DNA of 64,000 nucleotides from Eremomyces bilateralis CBS 781.70 (taxonomy: Eukaryota > Ascomycota > Dothideomycetes > Eremomycetales > Eremomycetaceae): contig NW_022985072.1 of the NCBI RefSeq assembly GCF_010015585.1, forward strand, positions 124,001 through 188,000, in the 5' to 3' direction. Numbering within the stretch: position 1 is the stretch's first letter; each line of letters opens with the position of its first letter. Positions 24,312 to 36,000 of this stretch are shown in pieces. The notes below the pieces were generated by a model, which worked only from the letters and a program-made list of their open reading frames with translations, had not been told where the DNA came from and searched no databases. The translations under genes were made by a program, and so were the position numbers.

Positions 24312-25269
24312 ATGCATCGCTTCTCGATTTGTATCTTCGTTCTGTGCCTTCTCTCAGATCTGGTGGCCTCCGATGCGCTCCACGCGCGGAACCCACAGAT
24401 CACCTCCCCAGCATTCCTCCTCGACAAGCGGCAAGCCATATGCCAACAACCATCCGATACCATCTGCCCCGACATGACCGGTACCAATTCCTCCCCCTCT
24501 AACCCCTCTTCCCCAACTAACCTCCCCAGGCTGCTGCCCCCTCAACGCCCCATGCACCCGCACCACCTCCAACATCCCTCTCTGCCAAACCACCTGCCTC
24601 TCCGCCCTCCGCTGCTCCCCCCCTTTCACCAATCTCTGCTGCCCCTCCGGCTCCACCTGCGACCCCGCCAACCACGGCCTCTGCGCACCCACCCTCGTCC
24701 TCGGCCGCGCATCCCTCACCTCCCCTCCCGCCGTCCGCGCCACACTTACTGGCACCGGCACCGCCACCCCCAGGGCCACCGCAGGCGGCGTCGGCGACCC
24801 GTCCGCAGAATCCCGCTGCCGCGCCCGCGGCGGCGCGTGCATCCTCGTGGACTCCTGCAGCGAGCAGGGCGGGTCGTCGACGGCGGGGCTGTGCCCCGGG
24901 GGCGTGGACGTGCGGTGCTGTTCGCTGCCGTTGGACGAGAAGTGCGGGGGGCGGGGCGGGGCGGGGTGCGTGAGTACGGAGTTTTGCGCGGCGAAGGGGG
25001 GGGAGAGCGTGAGTGGTCTGTGTGGGGGCCCGGGGAATATTCGGTGTTGCGTTGGCGGGGCGGCGGGGAATGGCACTGGAAATGGGACGACGTTGTCGGT
25101 GAATAATCGGACGACTAGTACGGTGGGGGGGACGAGGTCGGTTGGGGTGACGAGTTCGTCGGAGCGGGCGGGACCGTCGTCGAGCGTCGTGGGAGGGGGA
25201 TTGGTGGGTATCAAGACTTGGGGGATGGAAGCTGTGGTGGCTCTAGCGGGAGCGGTGGCGATTCTATGA
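24312..25269 (+). CDS. secreted Cys-rich, GPI-anchored cell-wall protein
   Basis: Two exons (24312-24480, 24530-25269; 49-nt intron) give 302 residues. The start at 24312 is preferred over an in-frame ATG at 24279 because it places a hydrophobic signal peptide (FSICIFVLCLLSDLVA) at the N-terminus. The mature part has a Cys-rich first region (residues about 38-110, two CC pairs), then two tandem modules near 145-225 of the form C-x(6-7)-C-x(5)-C, GLCPG or GLCGG, and CC. That pattern resembles the small Cys-rich domains fused to fungal secreted lysozymes. The tail is Ser/Thr/Gly-rich with NGT and NNRT glycosylation sites and ends in a hydrophobic GPI signal (VVALAGAVAIL). No catalytic domain is present. 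Codon use is extremely GC/C-rich in exon 2. Confidence 0.8.
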
Positions 25270-25758
25270 AGTCGTTCTGGCGGATTGAAAAGTTTCCTTT
25301 TGAAGGATTACTAGTAAGGATGTTATGAATAGAATACCCTGGAAATTTAGCTTCTTTTCAAAATGAAGTCGACGTAGAAACGACAATAAAATATCCAGAA
25401 AATTGACACAGGGCGCAGTATGCCTCTTGGAAGCGGAGAACGTGATTATGCCGTTATAAACATCTATTCCCCTTGATGGTACAAATGCAATACAAAGGAC
25501 AGAATTTAAGCTAGTAAGACAGAATAGGAAAATAACCAAGGAATTTTGGCCACATCGCAATAGGTATCGCAGTGGCTACAGACAGCCGTTATCGTCCGGA
25601 TATGAGCCCCATTATGCCCCGAGAAAACACCCCCTCTTTACCATTCGTCTCACTCCGAGCGCCAAGTGGAAGACAAAGGCCGGACGAAGGCTGGTCCTTT
25701 CACAGGAACAAGTCCAGACAAGCGATACCACTCACATCCTCGATCCCCCTTCACGCAT
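25270..25758. other. convergent intergenic region
   Basis: 3' flanks of the GPI-protein gene (+) and the RRM gene (-). The AT-rich part at 25300-25420 is compatible with poly(A) sites. No gene is seen. Confidence 0.5.
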
Positions 25759-26916
25759 TCATGCGAGGGTATTCTGCTCATCCTGCGCGGCGGGCGCCGT
25801 CTTCGCCCTCGCCGAAGTCTCGGCATAGTTGACCCTCAACGTACGGTCATACACGAGCTTGTTATCGAGCACCGCCTTCGCCGATGTCGCGCTCTCCGTG
25901 TCGACGAAGTCGGCATGCGCAAAGCCGCGCGGGTGGCCGGTGGCGCGGTCGATGGCGACTCTGACGTCGAGGACGTTGCGGATGCCGCGGAAGAGCTCGG
26001 TGAGGTCCTTGTCGGTCATCTGCCACGACATGTTGCCGATGTACAGGGTGCGGGACGGGGGGAATTCGGGGCGGGGGGTGGTGTGTTCGCGCCGTTGGCG
26101 GGGTTGGCTGGACGAGGTGCCGGTGCGGTGGTGGACGATCATGATGCGGCCGGCGACGATCTTCTCGTTCATGGCTTCGATGGCAGCGTCGGCTGCTTCC
26201 TTGGTCTCGAAAGACACGAATGCGAAGCTGGGTTTCGTTAGCTTGCCAATCCTAGCTGCTGGGCGCATATCGATGCTAATGGAGTTCTCACCCTCTTGGT
26301 AGACCACGGTGATCTTTGACGATGGTGCATTGATTCAACGTTCCAAACTCGCTGAACATTGTGCTGAGTTGATCATCGGTAACTTCGAAGTTCAAATTTC
26401 CGATGTAAAGGGTGTGTTTGGGAGCGTTAGACCTCGGGGCCCGCTCCTGACCGACGGCAGAGGCTGCGATAGTAGCGCGTCCTTCAACGTCTCCCAAGGC
26501 ATCTAAATGGCAAATGTGAGTAACGAGTCGTTTCAAACAGGAGATAATTACTGACCTGAGGTAGGTTGCTCTGCAACGACGGTCTCTGCTTGCTCAGCGG
26601 GCGTCAGAGTGGAAGTCTCGGCGGCCAGCGCATCTGACGTTGCCTTCTCAGCAAGCTTCTCTTCATCTGTCTTGACAGCCTCATCACTGGCAAATCGTCT
26701 TTGGATCAGCGACGTGGCGATTGAGAGGCGTGTCCGCGGAACAGTCGCATTGACAGTGGTGATGGGACGAATGTTTCGGGGAGCAGAAAGGTTGACCTGT
26801 CGGGTAGAAGTAGACACTACCCGGAAGGCAGCACGTCGAAGGAAATGCCTTTCGCCCGTTAGTCGCAGCCATTTCACGCGCAGGCGTTGCATGCGATATC
26901 AGGGTTGAACTTACAT
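25759..26916 (-). CDS. mitochondrial two-RRM RNA-binding protein
   Basis: Best model has four exons (26916-26915, 26848-26556, 26502-26292, 26227-25759), giving 324 residues. The N-terminus is rich in Arg, Ser and Thr with few acids (HFLRRAAFRVV, later LIQRRFAS), a typical mitochondrial presequence. RRM1 has RNP2 LYIGNL (130-135) and RNP1 RGFAFVSF (168-175), and the latter forms only after the third intron is removed. RRM2 has LYIGNM (230-235) and RGFAHADF (269-276). It probably binds mitochondrial transcripts; nuclear nucleolin-like roles cannot be excluded. In this model the initiation codon is split AT|G by a 66-nt intron with a GTAAGT donor and a CTAAC branch site. An alternative is an unspliced ATG at 26892, which adds a dozen residues. 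Confidence 0.82.
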
Positions 26917-27338
26917 GATGGACGACTTGGATCGGCGGAATTAAACTTTCAATGAGTGCAGAAGGATAAAGATATGGAAGACAAGAGACAATTCCGTCGC
27001 GCTGGCCGGATGAATCCCTAAAAGTGAATGAAAAGAGAGGCTCTGATTGATGGATGAAGAATTGAAGATGGCAAAGATTCACGAACGATTTAATCATGAA
27101 CTCGAAACTGAACTTTTCCAGATGCGCTAAGACGGATGCGGAAGTCCAAACACGTGATCCCAGCCACTCTCCCTGCCCCGCGATTGGTTGATGGAGGTGA
27201 AGCTTGTCTGGGTCTCCAACATCGACGGCGCCTTTGTCTACCGTTCTGTAATACTGCAAATACGTCTACTCAAAACGGCCATTTCTTTTTTCCAGAAAGT
27301 CAATTCAGGCATCTCTATACCTTCCCGAAGAACAAATT
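26917..27338. promoter_or_regulatory. short divergent promoter with E-box and inverted CCAAT
   Basis: 422 bp separate the starts of the RRM gene (-) and the GRF gene (+). A CACGTG at 27151-27156 (extended to CACGTGAT) and ATTGG at 27183-27187 (inverted CCAAT) lie near the middle. CACGTG is the site for bHLH factors and CCAAT for the HAP/CBC complex. Co-regulation of both genes is an inference. Confidence 0.5.
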
Positions 27339-28539
27339 ATGAATCGGAGTCGAGGAAGAGGACGTGGTGGGTATCAATTCAACCGATTAAGACCGCGGGG
27401 TCAGTTCCAGAACGGAGTTTGGCATTGTAAGTTCAGTCCGCCCTACATCGTGGACCACGATATCACATTTTCGGCAGATATCTAACAAGATAACAGGCGA
27501 CTGCGACCCTCGACTCCCCGCTGAATACTTCCGAGTCCGCAAAGAAGGCCGCAACCAAGGCCGCTGGTTCTACACCTGCCAGCAGCCTGAAGGCGAGCGC
27601 TGCGGCTTCTTTCTATGGGAGACCGATGCGAAGCCTCGCGAGGCGCCCGCCATCCTAGGCGATTCACGAGAGCCGGCACCTGCTGCACCCAGCCCGCCGC
27701 GAGGGGAGACAATGCGAAGTCCGCCACCCCCGTACCAGCCGGTGGAGCAAACCGGACCGGGTGTGGAATCGGAACATCCGGAGACCAACGAGCACTCGAC
27801 CCCGTCGGTCTTCCGATCGAATGGAGAGGGTTCGAATTGGAGACCGGATCAGCGGGATGATGATCGCCATGCGGACGCCCGGAGCTATTCACGATCGAGG
27901 AATGAGCGCGACGACACGACTTCTACGCATCATCATAGTCCATACGAGACCCCAACTGGAAAGCGCAAGTGGGATGCCTACACGCGTGATGAGGCTGGAG
28001 GTAATGGAATAGGACTAGAAACCCCCATCACCGGCACCACTGGCGGTCGATTTCGAGACGCAGAGGCCTCCTCAAGCCCATCGAAACGCCTTTTTGTACC
28101 CGATTCCTTTGACCTCGAAGATGATCTATTCCCGCCCACCCCTAGCCCCGTCCGGACCCGAGGCGCATCAGCCACCGCAATTTCGGGTTCGGTGCACACC
28201 ACGCCTTCGAAGCACGCCCATCCTAGTATCATCGGAGAGCTGGACGGCATCGTCAAAGACCTGTTCCACACCTTCCAAGAGATCAACGCAGCACGATATG
28301 ACGGCCCAAACTCGCCATCTGCGGAACGAGTGAAGCGATCCCTGATGCCGTGGGCCATGCGGATGGAGGGGGTGATCCGAGGTCGGGAGGTGTCTCGGCT
28401 AGCCGTGAAGGCGAAGGATGCGAAGATCGTGGAACTGTCGCATCGGATCACGACGCTCGAGGCGGAGCTGGAGACGGAGAAGGCGATTGTGCAGCAGTTG
28501 AAGTGGGAAAGGGATGCGTTGGATTCTCAGCAGCATTGA
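27339..28539 (+). CDS. GRF-type zinc-finger protein
   Basis: Two exons (27339-27426, 27497-28539; 70-nt intron) give 376 residues. The splice joins an Arg/Gly-rich N-terminus (MNRSRGRGRGGYQ) to a GRF zinc finger at about residues 29-72: HCDCDPRLPAEYF, GRNQGRWFYTC, then GERCGFFLWE. GRF fingers bind single-stranded nucleic acid and occur in Apn2-type nucleases and topoisomerase III. No nuclease or topoisomerase domain follows; instead there is a long disordered region and a C-terminal coiled coil (about 330-372). It may be an adaptor that brings partners to DNA or RNA. The assignment of the finger is firm, the cellular role unknown. Confidence 0.85.
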
Positions 28540-29286
28540 TATTAGCGAAGCGAGTTTGGATATGGAAGCGAGATACCCCTCGTGCCCCTCTTGCGTTGGT
28601 CACGAATTGATGATCTAGTTTAGTGAATGATTACGACACATTTCGAATTTGGTTCGAGAGTTGGGTTACAAATTGTTCGAAGAGAAGTGTCGCGCCATCA
28701 TAGGTAGATGTTAGGATGCGAGTCCGGGTTGCTCGAGTACTGGAAGAACCGCCACTAGCAGTAGCACCTGTCACATGTGAGTTTATGTTGAGGCCCTTCA
28801 CATTGCAAAAGAGGTCTTGTACTGACATCGAAATCCACATCGAAAGAAGCGGCGTCGGAGCAGACCATTGCCGGAATACACTACTGAAAGCTGATATACT
28901 CCGTAGAGCAGAGCCGAAGGAGGCTCAAGGGTCAAGACTCAAGCAGCCCCCCCTACCTGTATGGGTTGAGAATGTGGGCCGTTCCTTAGTTCAGTGGTAC
29001 ATCAAGAAATCCAACCAATCAGCAGCTCAAAATTAACCCCAAAGATCGAGATTTTGGCGGGAGGATCCGCATGCGTGCTGGACCCTGGATCGAGTCCCTG
29101 CATATAAATCACTATTAGTGCTTCACCAGTCACCACTTACCTTCGATAATCCTACCTGATCCCTTCATATTTCTTCTTCCTCTAAGCCAACTTGTGAACT
29201 TAATGCTTCTCCTCAGGGATTCGTGAGTGACCAATTGCAAACACCCCAATTTCACACTACCAACACTCACCATACAACACTCATTG
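28540..29286. promoter_or_regulatory. intergenic region with CCAAT and TATA-like elements
   Basis: Contains CCAATCAG at about 29014 and CATATAAATC at about 29100, followed by CT-rich sequence (29165-29190). This is the arrangement of a fungal promoter firing rightward, and it supports a gene starting near 29.28 kb. Confidence 0.45.
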
Positions 29287-30228
29287 ATGTCCACAATGCC
29301 AGACCCTCAGGGAATGAAGCAGAACGTCAATCGCTTAATCGAGCGTCCATCTCAAAAACGAATTGCCTCAGGCTCTTCTCCTGACAGACGCCTCGCAAAA
29401 ATCAAGCGACGACATGCCTACCTCAAGATCCAACCACTGATGGAGACGGAGACGCACCAAGCGCATTGCCAAGTAACCAGCCGATGAAGGTTGAGAATCC
29501 GGAGATCAAGACCACTCCCAGAGAGATGTCGAAGCTAGAAGCCTCCAATTCAGCGGCTCGCCAATGCTCGGCGAAACCAAGCAAAATGGTGCATCATCAT
29601 TCGGAACTGTCGAGTCCGGACATGAAAACAGTATCCCTGACACTGCTGGAGACCCCCAGAGTGCGCATGGTGTACCTAAGAGTACCTTGGGTCTTGCAAT
29701 GGGCGAACCAGTTACTGATAGTGCAGTCATTCTTGCAAATGAGACAACCGAATCTTCGCCGGAGAGTGTATTCTCGAGCTGTAATCAGTCCGACGAAACA
29801 CACTTGACATCTGAAAACGACGAGTCATGCAGCGCTGATATTGATATCGGTCAGCATATTAAGTCGAAAAAGAAGGTTCAGGCACGCAAAAGCACGGAGC
29901 CACATTTCCGATCTTGGGCCAGAGGGAAGAGCCCCATGGGACCGAATTCGTCCGTTTTGGCAACCGTCCGCATGGCTTCGATGAAAATGCAGCGAATGAG
30001 AAGCTGTTCGACGGGTTTCGAGAATGTATTCTGCACCAGTGCAACCATCCTGACGATGCACATTCGACAAAGGTGTTTCACTGGTATTATGGATATCCTG
30101 CTTGCAAAAGAACGGCATAGACTTACCACTTTAGCAAGGCTTACGAGACCATCAATCAGTGGTGGAAGAACCGTGGCCTAACATTCAGGGGGAATGATGA
30201 GCAAGAAATGCACACGCGAGATCACTAG
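29287..30228 (+). CDS. uncertain spliced hypothetical gene
   Basis: A promoter-like region precedes a stretch whose plus-strand frames look coding in turn but must be spliced. Probable parts are 29287-29325, then from 29388 after a CAG acceptor, a Ser/Thr/Glu-rich frame across about 29500-29880, and a final pair of exons. The last pair is the clearest: an open frame up to 30083 (with NRPHGFDENAANEKLF), a 51-nt GT...AG intron at 30084-30134 that removes an in-frame TAG, and a final exon 30135-30228 with KAYETINQWWKNRG. I recognise no domain. The middle junctions are unresolved, so the span may be a gene, two genes or a decaying gene. Confidence 0.35.
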
Positions 30229-30647
30229 GAAGGCAAACAATGCTTTCTTAGGTCGGCCAGAAAATTGGTCTGTCGACCAGAGAGGTATGTGGTAATAAGT
30301 AGGCCGAATGGTCCATATTAGGTGAGGTATACTAGGCAGCAAAGAAGTCGGGAGGCACTCCGGGTCGTAGGCGCATGGCGCATGGGATCCTTCGGAATAG
30401 AGACCTTCTCGACACCAATTCGTTGAGGCAAGGATACGCGAGTGGATCGATAACCAAAGTCTACTTTTACTGGACGGTACATGCCTATCACTCATCGTTC
30501 TAAAGTGGCGAGCGGTTCCAGATTTGAAAAAGAGAGATGTCATTGAGGAAATATAAGCTAGTCCGGCTGCTGTCATATCGCATAACTAATCCAATATTAA
30601 TGCGTACAATCATGATTTAATCAATAGAAATGCTCCAGTGCAACCTT
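30229..30647. other. convergent intergenic region
   Basis: 3' flanks of the uncertain gene (+) and bleomycin hydrolase (-). AT-rich around 30570-30630. No gene is supported. Confidence 0.45.
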
Positions 30648-32314
30648 CTAAGCCAGCGCCCCCATCGGATCCCACAAATTCAACACCTTCGGCGTCTGCC
30701 CCAACACCTTCTTCACCTCCTCGCTCACGAACGCCGGATCCACCACCGCCTGATAGACAAACTCATTCATCCACGCATCCGACATGACGAAGTATCCCTT
30801 CTCCCCCGCCGTCTCCGACCACGAGTTCTCCACCCTCCACCGCACCGCCTTCCCCTCCACCACATGAACCCCCGTCAACACCATCGCATGCGTCATCGCG
30901 CTTTCCCTCGTCATCAGTCGCTCCGCCTTCGTCAATCCCAACTGCACGTTGAACCCCAGTTCGTAATCGTACAGCGCCGTGTCCATGATCCCCTTGCGCG
31001 AGTCGCTGTATTTCCCGACGTCCGACCCGAAGAACACGGGGATCCCGCGCTGGATCATTTTGACGACCGCCGCTTTCATCGTCGCCATGTCCACGTTCAC
31101 GTACGTGATCGGCCGCCCGCCGTGCACGTTGCCCAGGCGGTTGACAGTGAGAAGCCGGCCGTACTCGTTCCGCGGGTCGTTGACGAGGCTGAACAGCTTG
31201 TGGACATCGGTCCCGGCGCATGCGCGGACGGCCTTGGAGTCGGAGAGCTGTTTCGAGAAGTCCTTCGGTGTCGCCTTGAGCGACTGGAACGCGCCGTCCT
31301 TGTCGTGGTATTCCCAGGTGAACGTGGCGGTCGGGCTCGGAGGCGGCCCGAGCATGACAGTGAGGATCAGGTGGATCTCGCGGAGCATCGTGTCTTTGGT
31401 GGCGGAGATGGAAGAGCGGACGGAGGGGTCTTTGGACTGGGACATGGCGCGGAGGCGGATGCCATCTTCGCGGAGTTTGCTGGTGATGAGGCCGTTCATG
31501 GCGGAGGAGTTCATGGCGTTGAAGGAGTCAGGGTAGAGGGATTGGGGGATGAGGCCGTATTTCTGGACGAGATTGGCGACCATATCCCATTGTCTGCTCG
31601 GCGTCAATAAACGATCAACGTAAGGGGTCGACTCGTGTTACGTACCCGCCATCACCGACCGGACTCGACAGCAATTCCTGCACCAGCCGCCCATCCAACG
31701 GCTCCTCCACCGTCTCCAGCACGTTCTCCAGGAAGTAGTTCGCCTTCTCCAGCTTGTCCCAGAAGAACAGATATGCCTGGCTCAGCTCGAACTCCTTCAG
31801 CTTGTACCGCTGCATGATGGCGACGCGGAAGACGTTGGTTGCGGCGAAGAGCCAGCATCGGCCGGACGAGCGCTGGTTCGTGACGGGGCTGCCCTCGAAG
31901 GGGATCTTGATGTTGAAGTTCTGGGCGTCGGAAATGGTGACGGCGCGGGAGCGGAGCACGTCGTTCGCGGCGTTGGAGGACAGGGCCGCGAGGGCGAGAC
32001 GGTTCTATTGCGATCTGAGCAAATGGAGTGTCGGCCATGATGGAAACCATCGTACCTTAGGGTCTTCTAAGAGCTCCTTCTCCCATTGTTCGGCAGCGGA
32101 GATCGACAAGGAGGTGATTCGAGGAGAATATGCGGGGGCTAGACGGAGTCAGTACCACGCTGAGAATTTCACGTATAGAACTCTTACGGTCTCCTCTATC
32201 CACCGAGATGTAGTCGCCCGTTGACCCGGCGTCTTGCAACCGGATCATACGGAGCCGCTCCAGGAGCTTCTCCTCCGACGTCTGCTCTGGCGCTTTGCTC
32301 TGAGCGGAACCCAT
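30648..32314 (-). CDS. lap3: bleomycin hydrolase / cysteine aminopeptidase (C1B)
   Basis: Four exons (32314-32188, 32138-32056, 32004-31646, 31593-30648; introns of 49, 51 and 52 nt) give 504 residues, near the size of fungal Lap3/Blh1. This papain-fold aminopeptidase trims peptides in the cytosol and inactivates bleomycin and homocysteine thiolactone; family members form a hexameric barrel. The catalytic triad is visible: Cys120 in SSGRCWLFA with its preceding oxyanion Gln (TNQRSSG), His425 in AMTHAMVLTG and Asn446 in RVENSWSE. The C-terminus ends GALA; in this family the C-terminal arm lies in the active-site cleft and limits cleavage to single residues. The N-terminus starts MGSAQSK, a possible N-myristoylation sequence, which would be a membrane-targeting variant. 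Confidence 0.95.
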
Positions 32315-33068
32315 GGTGAGGAGGATCAGTACCTATTCAGTAATAGAATCTAGCAAATGGAGACAGAACAAGGAGAATCCGGCGTGAATATCTATCTCTT
32401 GTCTAGACGTTGGTTTGAATCAAAGTGGTAATCGTGAGTCAACCTTGTGATCAACTCCGCCGCCTCTTAAGTCGGATCTGAACCCGCGATAAGAAGGTGG
32501 CTGGACCCTGGTCTCCCCTTCCCTAGTTCCTTATTGCGTATGCGGGGTTCGGGCATCACCTGTTCACGGTGTCTCCAGAAATGAAAGCGCAATGCACTGC
32601 GAACAAGAGTATCGTTGTTCCTTCAGACAGAATGTCTCTTAACCAAACGGATCAGGGTCTCTAGGAGCATAGACACCTAGAAGCAAACCGTATTATAAAT
32701 GCAGACTAATCACCAAGTCCACAGCACGCAATAGAATGAGCGGAAGGAATCCGAATCAGTAGGATAGACATTATACTAATTGAAGCAATTATACAGCCAT
32801 TGAGAATTGCGTCCATCCGACGACAGACAATCAGCTCAGCGGGGGGTATATAAATATCGATGTACAAATGAAACGCACGAATGCGCGATCCTTCGTTTCC
32901 GTCGTTCTTCATACAGTTCATGGATCATCCATTTCCATCCAGCTTCCACAGATCTTCCTGTACATTACGCTGCCGTCCTGTAACTCTTCGCCTCCCAATT
33001 TCTCCTCCATCCGTCATGCTCACTCAACCCCATTCACAACCACCCTCCTCTCACATCTACCAACCACC
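32315..33068. other. intergenic region
   Basis: Holds the bleomycin hydrolase promoter and the 3' flank of the large minus-strand gene. A TATATAAATAT run lies near 32846. No gene is supported. Confidence 0.5.
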
Positions 33069-36000
33069 TCACCCCCTCAGCTTCCCCCTCTTCCAAAAGC
33101 TCGTCTTCTCCCTATCCTTTTTCTCCACCTTCGCCGCCGCACCACCATCCCCCTTCCGCTCTACCGGCGGCCCCGAATTGCGCAGGAAGTCCGCCAACTC
33201 ATTCGTCGACGACTGCCGACCCGCCCTCGCGTCCTTCGCCGCCACCTTACTCCTCCCCATCATCCCGATCATGCGTCCGCCCTCCTCGCGCGACGGCCCG
33301 GGAATCACCCCACCTTGTCCCGCGCCACGACTCGAAGGCACGCCGGCCCGTGGGGATAGCGCGCTCGGCGCGTTCCCCGCCGGCGGCTCGGCGCTGCGGA
33401 GGAAGTCGGCGAGGCTCTCTTCCTTGCGCGGCGGCGGGCGCTTCGACGAAGGGTTGATGAGCAGCTCACCGTCGTCGTCATCCTCTTCTTCGTCAGAGAA
33501 GTCGATGGCGTAAGGGTCTTTGATGCGGCGGCGGGTGCGCGGGGGGAAGCCGGAGCCGCCGGGGGGCGCGAGGGTGGCTTTCGGGGAGGGTGCGGATTGC
33601 GCGGGGGAGCTAGCGAGAGAGGATTTGTAGGGTGGATTCCCGCGAGATTGCAAGGAGGAGCGAGCAGATGGCAACAGCGGGGCCGCGGAGCCGTGGGACG
33701 GCGCGGCGGAGAAGCGGGAGTTCACGGTGCTGGCCATGGAAGTGTGCGGGGAGGCGAATCCACCGGTGGCCTCCAGCTGGCCTAGATCATCACTGTCCAT
33801 CGTCGTTCGGAACGGCGCGACCGCTCGGGGAATGCGGTGGCGGCCTTCGCCATTGGCGGCGGGCGGGCCTTGGCGTATGAAGTCGATGAGATCGGAGCTG
33901 CCATCGTTGGATGCGACCGCAGCGGATCGGGCCTCCAGGTGGGGCTTGCGTCGCGTCGGGACACTGGTTGCTGTTGCGTCAGATTGGCTGCGTGAGAGAC
34001 CCAGGCTGCTGTTGGAGGCGGAAGTGCTACCGAAGGTGCTCCTATTGGCACTGAATGTGCTGGGTTGGGGTGACCTAGCTGCCTTCATGCTGTGCCGCGG
34101 GAGTGCCGACGGATCGACCAGCGGTTGAACGATCTGCTCGCCGTACGGCCCCGTGCTGCGGATGAAATCAGCGAAGTCGCGCATCGACTCGGACTGGATG
34201 CGCGGCTCGCGGGCGAGGAGGCCGGCTTTGGTGGAGCTGGAGCTGCTCGGAGGTGCAGGACGCGAGACGGGAACCGGTCCCCTCGACTTTGAAGAACTAG
34301 TAGAAGAAGGATCCGGAGACGGAGACGACACGGGAGCCTTGCCAACAGAAGCCTTTGACGAAGGGCGAGGAGGGACAGCAGCAGGAGCATTCGTCGGTCC
34401 GCGTGGAGGCAAACTTTCAATGTCCTGCATCGCCGGCGACACCAGCTTGAACTTGACGGTGTCCTCACCCGCAACCAAGGCATCGAAATCCCTAGCCCTC
34501 GCCTCTGTGCTCTGTCTCGGATCCAGACTGCCCTTCAGGAGTCCGAAGCTCGTATCCGAGCCGTTTGTCTTGTGCAGCGTAGGCGTCGTCGTCGTGTGGA
34601 TTGACCCGGACCGACGGCCCGAGGGGGTCGACGATGCCGGTCGGTGCTGCGGGGACTCATTGATGGCAGTCTGGATCGAGGGAGCTCGAGGACGAGTGGA
34701 CCCGGCACTCGCGCTGCTACCTCGTCCGCTAGGAGCGGTATCAGCGGAGCGACGGGGAGATTCTCGGAAGTTCCTTGGGCTAGGAGCCGACGTGGGAGCC
34801 CACGCGGTAGCAGGACCCATATTCGGCGGTGAGTTCCTAGTCTGTCCGGTCGGGGTCGATGGCATGTCTCGAAGAGCTTGGCTAGCGCTTCTTGTCGCCG
34901 TCGTCCCGTCTCTACTGCTAACCAGAGCAGTCGGAGCCTGTTGCGAATGTGATGGATTCTGGGAGGCCCGATCGCTCGAGCGGCTGGGCACTGCGGGTTT
35001 TTGTTCTCCGCCGACGACATGCAGGGGCGTAACAATTCGCAAGGTCGTTCCCGTCGTGCCACTGCTTCCGCTGCCCGATGATATTGCACGTTGCGATCGG
35101 GGTCCTGGCTGGGGTGGCGCATGAAGCGGACGATCGCTTGGCGAATCGGTCCGGGCGCCCCTGCCGCCCTCAGACGGAATCGCATTTTCTGCCGCATCAG
35201 GGCCTGTGAAACGCGACCCCGCGGCGGACGCTGCACTTCTCGCAGGAAATTCGGGAGAGTCTGTGTTTCGACTCGCTGTTGCAATTACAGAATTTTCTTC
35301 TGCAGTGGCCAATGGGGCGGCAGTTGTTGCGGAGTTTTCGTTCGGGCTTGGCACGCTGCGAGGGATCGGCGGTGATACCGACGCCCTCATTCGTGCGCGG
35401 TCGGCAATCGAATCTGCCTTTTGTTTCGTCTTGCTGAAGCCCTGTTCCGCCTTAGGTGATGCGGAAGCGGGAGTCGGGATATCCGTGGTCCTCGCAACGC
35501 CGATGGCTTCGGGATCGTCCAGGGGAAGCGTTGGGGTGCTATCAATAGCAAGACCCTGGGGTCGCGCATGACCGAGCGGGGACTCCTCCGATGTTCTAGT
35601 GCTGCCCAGTCCTGCCGAAGCTGGTGCCGGCGGCCCTGGATAGGCGATATCTTCGGCAACTTCGTCGGGGAATTCCGAGATGTCGGGAGTGCTAGTATCG
35701 CGAGATTTCTTCGAGCGAATGCTGCCGGAATGCCTGGGAGTGTCGACGACCGCGGGAGGCGACGGCGGAACGCCTATAGAGACGCGCTTGATGTTCATAA
35801 CCACCGGTTCGGCCTCGTCGTCAGAGGTAATGCGGTAAGCGTCTTCAGCTTCTTCATCGGTTGACCCATCATCATCCTCTTCTGTCTTAGCCACAACTTT
35901 CGCGGCCCCTTCTTGTCCATCCACATTATCACCTCTGAACAATTCCTCCGTTGGCGTCATGAACTCCTCCCTTCCGTCATCTGTCTCTTCAAACAACGAT

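Noticed and set aside
24354-25214. 286-codon minus-strand frame
   Set aside because: Antisense to the GPI-anchored Cys-rich protein; low-complexity Pro/Arg translation.
30630-31610. 326-codon plus-strand frame
   Set aside because: It is antisense to bleomycin hydrolase, which has family motifs and introns; the GC-rich codon use of that gene keeps the opposite strand open.
34153-35124. 323-codon plus-strand frame
   Set aside because: Antisense shadow of the 1450-residue protein gene.
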